DNA of 64,000 nucleotides from Rhodospirillum centenum SW (GTDB lineage: Bacteria > Pseudomonadota > Alphaproteobacteria > Azospirillales > Azospirillaceae), in NCBI RefSeq assembly GCF_000016185.1, contig NC_011420.2, positions 578,501 through 642,500 of the forward strand, read 5' to 3'. A program made the translations under genes and the position numbers. Shown piece by piece: positions 10,149 to 18,311 of this stretch (positions are counted from its first letter, which is position 1; every line of letters starts with the position of its first letter). The notes under the pieces are model-generated. The model made no database searches. It was given only the letters and a program-made list of their open reading frames with translations, and was not told the DNA's origin.

Positions 10149-11204
10149 ATGGCGTCCGGCGCCGTCCTGATCGACGTCCTGCCACAGCACCGCTTCGACG
10201 AGGCGGCGCTGTGGCGCTATCTCTCCACCGCCCTGCCGGAGTTCCAGGAGCCGGCGGAGATCCGGCAGTTCCAGGGCGGGCAGTCGAACCCGACCTTCCT
10301 CGTCACCACGCCCTCGGCGCGCTACGTCCTGCGCAAGAAGCCGCCCGGCAAGCTGCTGCCCAGCGCCCACATGGTCGAGCGGGAATACCGCGCCATGCGG
10401 GCGCTGCACGACACGGCGGCGCCGGTGCCGACCGTCCGCCTGCTCTGCGAGGACGCGGGTGTGATCGGCACCCCGTTCTACGTGATGGACTACATCGACG
10501 GGCGCATCTTCACCGACGTGACCCTGCCCGACCTCGCGCCGGCGGAGCGGACGGCGCTCTACGACAGCATGAACGCCACCCTGGCGGCGCTGCACCAGGT
10601 GGACTGGCAGGCCTGCGGGCTGGGCGACTTCGGCCGGCCGGAACAGTACGTGGCCCGGCAGGTGGACCGCTGGACCAAGCAGTACCTCGCCGCCCGGACG
10701 GACGAGATTCCGGCCATGGACCGGCTGGTCGACTGGTTGCCGCGGAACATCCCGGCGGGCGACGAGACGACCATCGCGCACGGCGACTTCCGCCTGGGCA
10801 ACCTGATGGTGGACCGGGACGAGCCCCGCGTCGTCGCCATCCTGGACTGGGAGCTGGCGACCCTGGGCCATCCGCTCAGCGATCTCGCCTACAACTGCAT
10901 GGCGTGGCATCTGCCGGCGGGAGTGAAGGAGTTCCCGGGCCTGAAGGGCATCGACCTCACGGCCCAGGGCATCCCGACGGAGGAGGAATACGTCGCCGCC
11001 TACTGCCGCCGCACGGGCCGCGGGGGCATCCCCGACTGGCCGTTCTACATGGCCTTCTCCTTCTTCCGCATTGCCAGCATCTGCCAGGGGGTCTATGCCC
11101 GGGCCTTGCAGGGCAACGCCGCCGACCGCCGCGCCATCGGCTATGGCGAGGTGGCGCGCGTCACGGCCGGGATCGGCTGGTCGCTGATCTCCGACCGGGC
11201 CTGA
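10149..11204 (+). CDS. Aminoglycoside phosphotransferase-fold kinase, ACAD10/11-type
   Basis: Kinase-fold protein of 351 residues, related to the APH domain of mammalian ACAD10/ACAD11, which phosphorylate 4-hydroxyacyl-CoA so that it can enter beta-oxidation. Visible motifs are QFQGGQSNPTFLV (nucleotide loop), YVLRKKPPG (ATP lysine), VEREYRAMRALH (Glu partner), the Brenner motif HGDFRLGNLMV (catalytic Asp and Asn) and ILDWELATLGHP (metal Asp). The family assignment is secure; the 4-hydroxyacyl-CoA substrate is inferred from the homologues and from neighbouring SDRs and the bifunctional FadJ-like gene. No acyl-CoA dehydrogenase is present in the window. Confidence 0.88.
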   Translation: MASGAVLIDVLPQHRFDEAALWRYLSTALPEFQEPAEIRQFQGGQSNPTFLVTTPSARYVLRKKPPGKLLPSAHMVEREYRAMRALHDTAAPVPTVRLLCEDAGVIGTPFYVMDYIDGRIFTDVTLPDLAPAERTALYDSMNATLAALHQVDWQACGLGDFGRPEQYVARQVDRWTKQYLAARTDEIPAMDRLVDWLPRNIPAGDETTIAHGDFRLGNLMVDRDEPRVVAILDWELATLGHPLSDLAYNCMAWHLPAGVKEFPGLKGIDLTAQGIPTEEEYVAAYCRRTGRGGIPDWPFYMAFSFFRIASICQGVYARALQGNAADRRAIGYGEVARVTAGIGWSLISDRA

Positions 11205-11446
11205 CGGGGAGACGGCGGGTCGCGGTGGCGGCGGCCCTGCCTGCCGCCCGGGTGCCCGTGGCCGGCCTCCGACGGGGGGCCGGCAGAGCCGCGCCCGGAT
11301 GCCGGCAGGGGCCGCATGCTGTGACGACAGGTCCCGTTAACCAATTTGACATTTTCGTTACAGCGTGGGATCGCTGACCCTATCCTTAGGTTTCCGCAAG
11401 GAATTGGATTTATGTAGAGCCTGCCCCGGAGGCGCTATCCTGGGGC

Positions 11447-11920
11447 ATGGATGGGCTCATCCCGACGTCAGGAGGGGCTGTGGCGAAGAAGCAGGCGGCC
11501 AAGAAGAAGAGAATGCAGGTGGCCGCCCTGCCGTACCAGATGGAGGACGGCCATCTGCGCGTGCTGCTGGTGACATCCCGCGAGACGCGCCGGTGGATTC
11601 TGCCCAAGGGCTGGACCGAGAAGGACCTCGACGGTCCCGGCGTGGCTGCGCTCGAAGCCTATGAGGAGGCGGGGGTGCGCGGCGTCGCGGCGCCGAAGCC
11701 GATCGGCTCCTACCAGTATTTCAAGCGGCTGAGCACGGGCCGGACGGTTCCGTGCGACGTGAAGGTCTACGCCCTTGAGGTGATGGAGGAGCTGGAGGAC
11801 TGGCCCGAGGCCAAGGAGCGCCAGCGCCGCTGGATGTCGCCATCGCAGGCGGCGCTGCACATCTCCGAGACGGGGCTGGTGGACCTGCTGCTCCGCCTGG
11901 GCATGCCGACGGTCGATTAG
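11447..11920 (+). CDS. Nudix hydrolase, DIPP-like
   Basis: 157-residue Nudix-fold pyrophosphohydrolase resembling the alphaproteobacterial diphosphoinositol-polyphosphate phosphohydrolase-like group (RRWILPKGW before the box). The Nudix box is partly degenerate: residues 55-77 read G-x13-L-E-A-Y-E-E-A-G-V, so the usual Arg before the first Glu is Leu69 and the earlier Glu of GX5E is also absent, while the metal-binding Glu70, Glu73 and Glu74 remain. An alternative GTG start at 11480 has an aggagg Shine-Dalgarno 4 bp upstream and would remove a poorly conserved extension, leaving 146 residues. The 11205-11446 gap ahead includes TTGACA at 11346 but no convincing -10. Confidence 0.85.
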   Translation: MDGLIPTSGGAVAKKQAAKKKRMQVAALPYQMEDGHLRVLLVTSRETRRWILPKGWTEKDLDGPGVAALEAYEEAGVRGVAAPKPIGSYQYFKRLSTGRTVPCDVKVYALEVMEELEDWPEAKERQRRWMSPSQAALHISETGLVDLLLRLGMPTVD

Positions 11921-11943
11921 GGCCGGATCAGTTTGAACCCGGA

Positions 11944-12597
11944 TCAGACGGGCCGGGGCGCCGCCGCGTCGCACCGCGCCACCCAGGCGTGCAGCGCGTC
12001 GAACGTCTCCTGTGCCGCGGCGATGCAGGCGGTTTCCGCCTCCGGATCGGCGCAGGCGGTGGCCAGTGCCTGCTGGAAGGCCCGCCACTGCCGCCCGATG
12101 TTGGCGCCGTAGGAGGTGTAGTAGCGCATGGCCCGGCCCCCCAGGCCGCCGAACACCTCCCCGTACTGGCGCACCACCACCTGGCCGCCCAGGGTCGATC
12201 CCTCCAGCACGTAGAGCGCGCCGAAGGCCCGTGCCAGCCCGTCCACCGGCGGCAGGTCTGGGCAGTCCGGCGCCGAGTCCGGGTCCAGGCCCAGATCCTC
12301 CAGGTCGGCGGCCAGCAGGGCGGTGCGGCGGCGCTGGTCGAAATCCAGCCCCGTCTCCGACCAGTCGAGGCCGCCCAGCACCGACTCGAGCGGGCGGTGG
12401 AAGCCCAGCAGGATGCCCAGCCAGCCAAGATAGCCGTCCAGAGTCCGCAGCCGCCGCTCGGGATCGACCTGCGCCTCCAGGGCCACATGCTGGTCGCGGG
12501 TGGCGAGGCGGAGCCTCACCGGCAGGTCGGTCTTCCGCGGGGGAGTCCTGGTGGCCTCCGGTCCCGTCGAGCCCGCCTCGATCATCGTACTGTCCAT
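11944..12597 (-). CDS. Biliverdin-producing heme oxygenase
   Basis: 217-residue heme oxygenase of the bacterial BphO/HmuO fold, converting heme to biliverdin, iron and CO. The proximal heme ligand is probably His37 in the N-terminal helix (LRLATRDQHVALE), and the distal helix has the family sequence ALYVLEGSTLGGQVV. A GTG at 12615 is an alternative start adding six residues. Such genes often sit beside a bacteriophytochrome, but none is present here; the neighbours are a convergent Nudix gene and a polysaccharide deacetylase. Biliverdin could serve a phytochrome elsewhere, or the enzyme may be for iron release. Confidence 0.88.
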   Translation of the reverse strand: MDSTMIEAGSTGPEATRTPPRKTDLPVRLRLATRDQHVALEAQVDPERRLRTLDGYLGWLGILLGFHRPLESVLGGLDWSETGLDFDQRRRTALLAADLEDLGLDPDSAPDCPDLPPVDGLARAFGALYVLEGSTLGGQVVVRQYGEVFGGLGGRAMRYYTSYGANIGRQWRAFQQALATACADPEAETACIAAAQETFDALHAWVARCDAAAPRPV

Positions 12598-12691
12598 TCC
12601 TCTTCCGTATGGCACGGCTGACCCTACGCTCCGACAGGCGGAGTTCCAAGTGCGTGCGATAAAAAAAGGACCATCGCGGCGGCCCCCGTCC

Positions 12692-13936
12692 TCAGCGGTC
12701 GGCCTGCCGGTTCAGCACCGCCGTCACGGGCGCCAGCACGATGCCCCGGTCCTTCAGTCCGGCGGCCCAGGCGGCCAGCCGCTCCAGCGTCGCGGGGAAG
12801 GGCTGGGCGAAGCCGACCGCCGCGCCGTTGGCCCGGGCCAGACGCTCCAGCTCCTGCAACTGGGCATCGATGCCGCCGGCGCTGGCCACCCTGTCCACCA
12901 GCAGGTCGCTGGTGGCGCGCGGCAGGCCCAGTTCCGTGGACAGCCGGGTGGCGGTGCTCCGCGGCGTCATCCAGGCATCGACGAAGACCAGCCCGCGTCG
13001 CTTGAGCTGTTGCAGCACGGCACGCAGATGGTCCCCCTCCGCGGTGAAGCGGGTGCCGCTGGGGCTGGTCAGCCCGACATAGCCGGACGCGGCCGCCAGC
13101 GCCTTCTCCAGCCGGCCCAGATTGTCCTGGTCGGTCAGCCGGGTCAGCAGCGTGCCGGGGCCGGGATCGTTGCGGGGATAGCCCTCCGGCTCCATCGGCA
13201 CGGAGAGCAGGACCTCATGCCCGTTCGTGCGGGAGCGGTCGATCATCTCCTGCACCCCGGTCAGGCCCGCCGGGAAGGCGAAGGTCACCGCCCCCGGCAG
13301 CCGGTCGATGGCGCTCTCCAGCATCGTCCGGGACAGGCCGAGATCGAACAGCACGATGGCGATGCGGGGGCGGGTATCCTCCTGCGGGAAGGGGCGGGCG
13401 TAGAACTGCCAGGGCGCCACCCCGTCCTCCCCGATCCGGGGCAGCAGGCCGGCCCGGGTCCGCTCCTGCAGGTCCGGATTGCGGGACGGACCCAGGGTCA
13501 CCGGCAGGTCCACCGGGTCCACGGCGGGTTCCGGGGCCGGCGTTTCCGGCGTCCCGGTCGCGGCGGGTCCGGCGGGGTCCGCATCGGCAGCGGAAGACGC
13601 TCCGGGGGCAGCGTCGGGGAAGCGGGGCGTGCCGTCCACGGCCAGCACGGGCGTGCGCAGGACAGGTCCCTGGCGGGCGGCCGCCTCCATCCGGGCCAGC
13701 GTGTCCGGGGCGGCCAGCGACAGCCAGACGAGCGTTCCGGCGACGGCCAGCACGAGGCCGGCCACCGTCAGCGGAAAGGCGAGGGCGCGCGTCGGCCGTG
13801 CGACGGCCGGCGTGTCCAGGTCGATGTAGGACTCCCCGCCGGCCGCGGCGGCAGCCGTCCCGGCGGCGTTGCCGCGGCGCAGGCCGAAACGGCTGGCCAG
13901 CACTGCGGCGCTGTCGGACAGGTTCCCGTCGGTCAT
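12692..13936 (-). CDS. Divergent polysaccharide deacetylase family protein (YibQ-like)
   Basis: 414-residue protein: a short cytoplasmic N-terminus, one membrane helix at about residues 45-70 (LTVAGLVLAVAGTLVWL), a Pro/Ala-rich linker, then a NodB-like TIM-barrel domain of the divergent polysaccharide deacetylase family. Recognisable segments are ARPFPQEDTRPRIAIVLFDLG, ITFA-like VTFAFPAGL, and HEVLLSVPMEPEGYP. The classical metal-binding His/Asp set is not intact, as expected for this family. It follows ctpA by 103 bp on the same strand; envC-ctpA-YibQ is a common alphaproteobacterial order linked to peptidoglycan processing. Start MTDGNLSDSA chosen because the upstream frame is low complexity. 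Confidence 0.85.
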   Translation of the reverse strand: MTDGNLSDSAAVLASRFGLRRGNAAGTAAAAAGGESYIDLDTPAVARPTRALAFPLTVAGLVLAVAGTLVWLSLAAPDTLARMEAAARQGPVLRTPVLAVDGTPRFPDAAPGASSAADADPAGPAATGTPETPAPEPAVDPVDLPVTLGPSRNPDLQERTRAGLLPRIGEDGVAPWQFYARPFPQEDTRPRIAIVLFDLGLSRTMLESAIDRLPGAVTFAFPAGLTGVQEMIDRSRTNGHEVLLSVPMEPEGYPRNDPGPGTLLTRLTDQDNLGRLEKALAAASGYVGLTSPSGTRFTAEGDHLRAVLQQLKRRGLVFVDAWMTPRSTATRLSTELGLPRATSDLLVDRVASAGGIDAQLQELERLARANGAAVGFAQPFPATLERLAAWAAGLKDRGIVLAPVTAVLNRQADR

Positions 13937-14039
13937 GGCCCGCCCGTCCCCGACGCGATCGTCCGCGTCGGGGGTCGGGGCGCCGGCGGCCGCCTTGGCT
14001 CGGAACCGGAACAGGGCCACGGGTCGGGACCGCGCAGCG

Positions 14040-15407
14040 TCAGTTGATCGACTTGCCCTGCGCGAACAGGGCGACCCCGCGCAGCAGGTCCACCGCCCGG
14101 GCGAGCTGGTAGTCGAAGGGCTGCTCCTGCCCGGGGCCCTGGGCCGTGGTCGGCTGGGGGGCTGCCGGGGCCTGCACCTCGCCACCAGCCGGGGCCTGCG
14201 GGGCCTGCGGGGCGGCGGGGGCGGCCGGCTGCTGGCCCGCGGGCCGGTCGGTGTTGCGCAGGGCGTGCGGGAGGTCCGCCTCGCGCCGGCGCTGGCCCTG
14301 CTGGATCTCCTCCAGCCGGGCGGGTTGCACCTCGATGTCCGGGCTGATGCCGAGCTGCTGGATCGAGCGGCCCGACGGCGTGTAGTAGCGCGCCGTCGTC
14401 AGCCGCATGGCGCCCTGGCCCTGCAACGGGATGATGGTCTGGACCGAGCCTTTGCCGAAGGACTGCGTGCCCAGGATGATGGCGCGGTGGTGGTCCTGCA
14501 AGGCGCCGGCCACGATCTCCGACGCCGAGGCGGAGCCGCCGTTGACCAGCACGACGATGGGCTTGCCGCGGGCCAGATCGCCCGACTTGGCGTTGTAGCG
14601 TTCGCCGGTGCCGTTCTTGCGGCCGCGGGTGGAGACGATCTCCCCGCGCTCCAGGAAGGTGTCGGAGACGGAGATCGCCTGCTCCAGCAGGCCGCCGGGG
14701 TTGTTGCGCAGGTCGATGACGTAGCCGACCAGCTTGTCGCCCACCTGCTCCTCGATCTTGGCGATGGCCTTCTCCAGCCCCGGCTGGGTCTGCTCGTTGA
14801 AGCTGGAGATGCGGATGTAGCCGATGTTCTCCGCCTCCACGCGGAAGCGCACCGACTGCACCTTGATGACCGCGCGGGTCAGGGTGAACTGCAACGGCTC
14901 GGCCTGCTCGGCGCGGCGGACCGTGATCCTGATGTCGGTGCCGGCGGGACCGCGCATCTTCTCCACGGCGTCGCTGACCGACATGCCGAGCACGGCCTCG
15001 TCATTGATGTGGGTGATGTAGTCGCCCGGCAGGATGCCGGCGCGGTAAGCCGGCGTGTCGTCGATCGGCGACACCACCTTGACGACCCCGTTCTCCTGCG
15101 TCACCTCGATGCCCAGCCCGCCGAACTCGCCGCGCGTCTGCACCTGCATGTCGGTGAAGTTCTTGCGGTTCAGATAGCTGGAGTGCGGGTCCAGCGAGGT
15201 CAGCATGCCGTTGATCGCTGCCTCGATCAGCTCCTCGTCCGAGACCTGCTCCACATATTCGGAGCGCACCCGCTCGAACACGTCCACGAACAGGTCGAGC
15301 TGCTTGTAGGTGTCGGACTTGGCCGGCTGCTTCGACTGGGCGGCGGCGCAGGCCGGCGCGGTGAACAGCAGCGCCACGGTGGCGACCGATGTCAGGAACT
15401 TCCTCAT
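14040..15407 (-). CDS. ctpA: Carboxyl-terminal processing protease, S41A family
   Basis: Periplasmic serine protease, 455 residues. A signal peptide with a probable cleavage after ACAAA (residues about 1-22) is followed by the S41 N-terminal helical part, a PDZ domain (GGLGIEVTQENGVVKVV to AGILPGDYITHIND, about 85-160), and the tail-specific protease core with catalytic Ser in GGSASASEIVAGAL and Lys in TQSFGKGSVQT. The C-terminal ~80 residues are Ala/Pro/Gln-rich, longer than usual. The start lies 1 bp beyond the envC stop, so the two are translationally coupled; CtpA proteases often degrade or trim peptidoglycan hydrolases and lipoproteins, in keeping with that partner. Confidence 0.93.
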   Translation of the reverse strand: MRKFLTSVATVALLFTAPACAAAQSKQPAKSDTYKQLDLFVDVFERVRSEYVEQVSDEELIEAAINGMLTSLDPHSSYLNRKNFTDMQVQTRGEFGGLGIEVTQENGVVKVVSPIDDTPAYRAGILPGDYITHINDEAVLGMSVSDAVEKMRGPAGTDIRITVRRAEQAEPLQFTLTRAVIKVQSVRFRVEAENIGYIRISSFNEQTQPGLEKAIAKIEEQVGDKLVGYVIDLRNNPGGLLEQAISVSDTFLERGEIVSTRGRKNGTGERYNAKSGDLARGKPIVVLVNGGSASASEIVAGALQDHHRAIILGTQSFGKGSVQTIIPLQGQGAMRLTTARYYTPSGRSIQQLGISPDIEVQPARLEEIQQGQRRREADLPHALRNTDRPAGQQPAAPAAPQAPQAPAGGEVQAPAAPQPTTAQGPGQEQPFDYQLARAVDLLRGVALFAQGKSIN

Positions 15408-15408
15408 G

Positions 15409-16662
15409 TCAACCTTGTCCTTTGCCGTCGGAGGGCGCAAAGCCGCGCAGGGGGTTGATCGGCTGACCGCCCCGCCGCAGTTCGAAATACAGGGATTGAG
15501 ATCCATCGGTGGCCATGGCGCCCACAGGTTCGCCCGTCAGTACACGCTGGCCGACCTGACTGTCGATCCTGCCCAAGCCCGCCAAGAGGGAATGATATCC
15601 ATTGGCGTGTTCCACGATCAAGATCAGCCCATACCCCTTGAAAGGTCCCGCGAACAGGACGGACCCGTCATAGGGGGCCACGACCACGGCGCCGGACCGG
15701 CCCTTGAAGGTCAGGCCGCGGCTGGTTCCGCCGAAGGCGTCGGCCTGACCGTAGCGGGTCGTCACCTCACCGGCCACCGGCATGATCATGCCGGTCAATC
15801 TGGGCACGCCGGTGGCGCGCCCCAGGGCGGCGACGCTGTCCCGCGCGCGCTTCTCCCGCTCGGCCTCCGCCGTGGCACGGCGGGCGGCCTCTGCCGCGGC
15901 CTTGCGGTCCCGCTCCCGGCGCTCGGCTTCCAGCCGGTCCACCAGATCCTTCAGGTCCCCGGCCTTTGCCGCCAGTCCGGTCAGTTTCGTGTCCAGCGCC
16001 TTGCGCTCGGCGGCGGTGCTGCGCGACAGCTCCTCCCGCCGGGCCACCAGCACGGCCATTTCCCGCTGCTGCCTGCCCAGGGCCGCCGCCGCGGTTGCCG
16101 CGGCGTCGCGGCGGGCCGCCAGATCCGTGCGGACCTCGGCCAGCTTCTCCAGGTCGGCCGCCAGCCCGTCGGCGCGGGTCTTCAGCTCCGGCACCAGCGC
16201 GCGCAGCAGCAGCGCGCTGCGCACCGTGTCCGCCGGCTGCTCCGGCCGCGCGATCAGCGCCTCCGGCGGCAGGCGGGACAGCCGTTGCAGAGCCCCCAGC
16301 AGCTCGGCCATGGCGGCGCGGTCGGCGTCGATGCGGCGGCTGCGCTCCGCCTCGTCCCGGGCGACGGCCTCCAGGGCGGCCTCGGCATGGGCCAGGGCCT
16401 CCTCCTGCCGGCGCTGCTCCGTGGCGGCCTGGACCGCCCGGGCGCGCAGGTCCGCCAGTTCGGACTCCAGTGCCTCCGCAGCGGAGTCGAGTTGCCGGCG
16501 CTGCGCCTCGCCCGCCTTCAGGTCCTGCTGCACCCGGTCCAGTTCGCGCTGCGGATCGGGCTGCTTCGTGTCGGCCGCGGTGACCTGCCCGGCCAGCAGG
16601 ACGGCCAGCAGGCCGGCGCCCGCCGTGGCGATCCGTCTCTTCCGTGCTGGGCCCGTTGCCAT
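15409..16662 (-). CDS. envC: Murein hydrolase activator EnvC-like, degenerate LytM domain
   Basis: 417-residue periplasmic protein: signal peptide (about 1-29), long Ala/Arg/Glu-rich coiled coil (about 35-290) and a C-terminal LytM/M23 domain (about 300-410). The LytM zinc ligands are missing: the usual HxGxD segment reads SRGLTFKG and the HxH motif reads SLLAGL, so it should be inactive as a peptidase and act instead by activating amidases at the division septum, as EnvC does. One His survives in VEHANG. It is the first gene of the envC-ctpA pair. The phosphoglycerate mutase and rlmH genes that often precede it in relatives are not here; a divergent ornithine aminotransferase is. Confidence 0.88.
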   Translation of the reverse strand: MATGPARKRRIATAGAGLLAVLLAGQVTAADTKQPDPQRELDRVQQDLKAGEAQRRQLDSAAEALESELADLRARAVQAATEQRRQEEALAHAEAALEAVARDEAERSRRIDADRAAMAELLGALQRLSRLPPEALIARPEQPADTVRSALLLRALVPELKTRADGLAADLEKLAEVRTDLAARRDAAATAAAALGRQQREMAVLVARREELSRSTAAERKALDTKLTGLAAKAGDLKDLVDRLEAERRERDRKAAAEAARRATAEAEREKRARDSVAALGRATGVPRLTGMIMPVAGEVTTRYGQADAFGGTSRGLTFKGRSGAVVVAPYDGSVLFAGPFKGYGLILIVEHANGYHSLLAGLGRIDSQVGQRVLTGEPVGAMATDGSQSLYFELRRGGQPINPLRGFAPSDGKGQG

Positions 16663-17041
16663 CGGCGCCTTTCCTTCCGGGGTATCGTGCGCGGCGGAGT
16701 GTAGGCGGCCGGCCGATCGCCGTCGATTGCGCTGTCCGCATCGGACCGTTCCCGCGGCGGACCGTTTCCCCTGCCACCCGACTGAACCCGGTTCCTGGTT
16801 AACGGCTGCTTTCCGGACCGCCGGAAGGCACCGGCGAAATGGGGGTGCGCCATGCCTCGGCGCGGTCCGCGATGGCACGGGGCCGCATCGTCGCGGCGGC
16901 CGGAACCGGTGCTGGCGGGCGGTCCCGCGGCCCGGTCCTGTCGCCTGCGGCGGCCACTTCGGCCGTTTCGGCTGCCGGCCCCGTGTCATGCTGTTCCGGA
17001 AGGGCCGGCACAGGCCCGGCCATGGCAGGCGGGAGAGGCGG
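16663..17041. other. Divergent intergenic region envC/rocD, no gene seen
   Basis: 379 bp between two divergently transcribed genes. Short open frames run through it in several frames, but they are Arg/Pro/Gly-rich and lack a plausible start. It must carry promoters for both sides; a gttaacgg stretch at about 16798-16805 is the only AT-rich spot noticed. No terminator or clear inverted repeat was found. Confidence 0.5.
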
Positions 17042-18280
17042 ATGGACGGCGGCTTCGGAGCGGCGGGCGGCGCGATGGCCATCGAGGCGCGCTGGTGCGC
17101 CCGGAACTACCGGCCGCTGCCGGTCGTCATCAGCCGGGCCAAGGGCGTCTGGCTCTGGGACTCCGACGGCCGCCGCTACCTGGACATGATGAGCGCCTAT
17201 TCGGCCGTCAATGTCGGCCACGGCCATCCACGGGTGCTCGACGCGCTGCAGCAGCAGGCCGGCCGGGTCGCCGTCGTCTCCCGCGCCTTCCACACCGACC
17301 GGCTGGGGCCGTTCCTGGCCCGGCTCTGCGCCCTGGCGGGGCTGGACGCCGCCTGCCCCATGAACACCGGGGCGGAGGCGGTGGAGACGGCGATCAAGGC
17401 GGCGCGGCGCTGGGGCCACCGGGTCAAGGGCATCCCCGACGGCCATGCGGAGATCATCGTGGCCGAGGGCAACTTCCACGGCCGCACCACGACCATCGTC
17501 GGGTTCTCCTCGGAAGCCGACTACCGCGACGGCTTCGGCCCCTTCGCCCCCGGATTCCGGGCGGTGCCCTTCGGCGACGCCGCGGCGGTGGAGGCCGCCA
17601 TCGGCCCGCACACCGCCGCCGTGCTGGTGGAGCCGATCCAGGGCGAGGCCGGGATCGTGGTGCCGCCCGGGGGCTATCTGCGGCGGCTGCGCGAGATCTG
17701 CGACCGCCACGGCGTCCTGCTGATCCTGGACGAGGTGCAGTCCGGCCTGGGCCGTACGGGCGCCTGGTTCGCCTTCGAGCACGAGGGCATCCGCCCCGAC
17801 GGGCTGTGCCTGGGCAAGGCGCTGGGCGGCGGGGTGATGCCCGTCTCCGCCTTCGTGGCGCGGCGCGGGCTGATCGACATGTTCGAGCCGGGCAACCACG
17901 GTTCCACCTTCGGCGGCAACCCGCTGGCCGCGGCCGTGGGCGAGGCCGCCCTGGCGGTGATCGAGGAGGAGGGGCTGGTGGCCCGCTCCGCCGAACTGGG
18001 CGCCCACCTGATGGAACGGCTGCGCCGGATCGACTCGCCCCTGGTGCGGGAGGTGCGCGGCCGCGGCCTCTGGGTCGGGGTCGAGATCGACCCGGCCCGC
18101 GTCTCCGCCCGGGCCGTCTGCGAGGAACTGATGCGCCGCGGCGTGCTGAGCAAGGAGACGCACGAGACCGTGATCCGGCTGGCGCCGCCGCTGGTGATCG
18201 ACCGCGAAACCCTGGACCACGGCATCGACCGGCTGGAGGAGGCGCTCGCCGCCCTCGCGGCCGGGCCGGCCGCGGCCTGA
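17042..18280 (+). CDS. rocD: Ornithine--oxo-acid aminotransferase
   Basis: PLP-dependent class III aminotransferase, 412 residues, transferring the delta-amino group of ornithine to 2-oxoglutarate to give glutamate semialdehyde. Family signatures: MSAYSAVNVGHGHPRV, NTGAEAVETAIKAARRW, EGNFHGRTTTIVGFS, VEPIQGEAG, the metal/PLP Asp in LILDEVQSGLGRTG, PLP Lys in CLGKALGGGVMPVSA, and NHGSTFGGNPLA. These fit ornithine aminotransferase better than acetylornithine or GABA transaminase. An ATG at 17075 (MAIEARW) could be an alternative start. Thirty-one base pairs downstream is a guanidino-group hydrolase and then an Lrp regulator, which together suggest arginine catabolism through ornithine. Confidence 0.9.
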   Translation: MDGGFGAAGGAMAIEARWCARNYRPLPVVISRAKGVWLWDSDGRRYLDMMSAYSAVNVGHGHPRVLDALQQQAGRVAVVSRAFHTDRLGPFLARLCALAGLDAACPMNTGAEAVETAIKAARRWGHRVKGIPDGHAEIIVAEGNFHGRTTTIVGFSSEADYRDGFGPFAPGFRAVPFGDAAAVEAAIGPHTAAVLVEPIQGEAGIVVPPGGYLRRLREICDRHGVLLILDEVQSGLGRTGAWFAFEHEGIRPDGLCLGKALGGGVMPVSAFVARRGLIDMFEPGNHGSTFGGNPLAAAVGEAALAVIEEEGLVARSAELGAHLMERLRRIDSPLVREVRGRGLWVGVEIDPARVSARAVCEELMRRGVLSKETHETVIRLAPPLVIDRETLDHGIDRLEEALAALAAGPAAA

Positions 18281-18311
18281 CCCGCCCCCCATCGCCGACG
18301 CGAGGACGACC

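Noticed and set aside
11341-11446. Sigma-70 promoter ahead of the Nudix gene (TTGACA at 11346)
   Set aside because: No -10 match at 16-18 bp spacing; only the -35-like box stands out.
15409-16662. Active M23 metallopeptidase
   Set aside because: The zinc ligands of the HxGxD and HxH motifs are replaced, so it fits EnvC-type activator rather than a peptidase.
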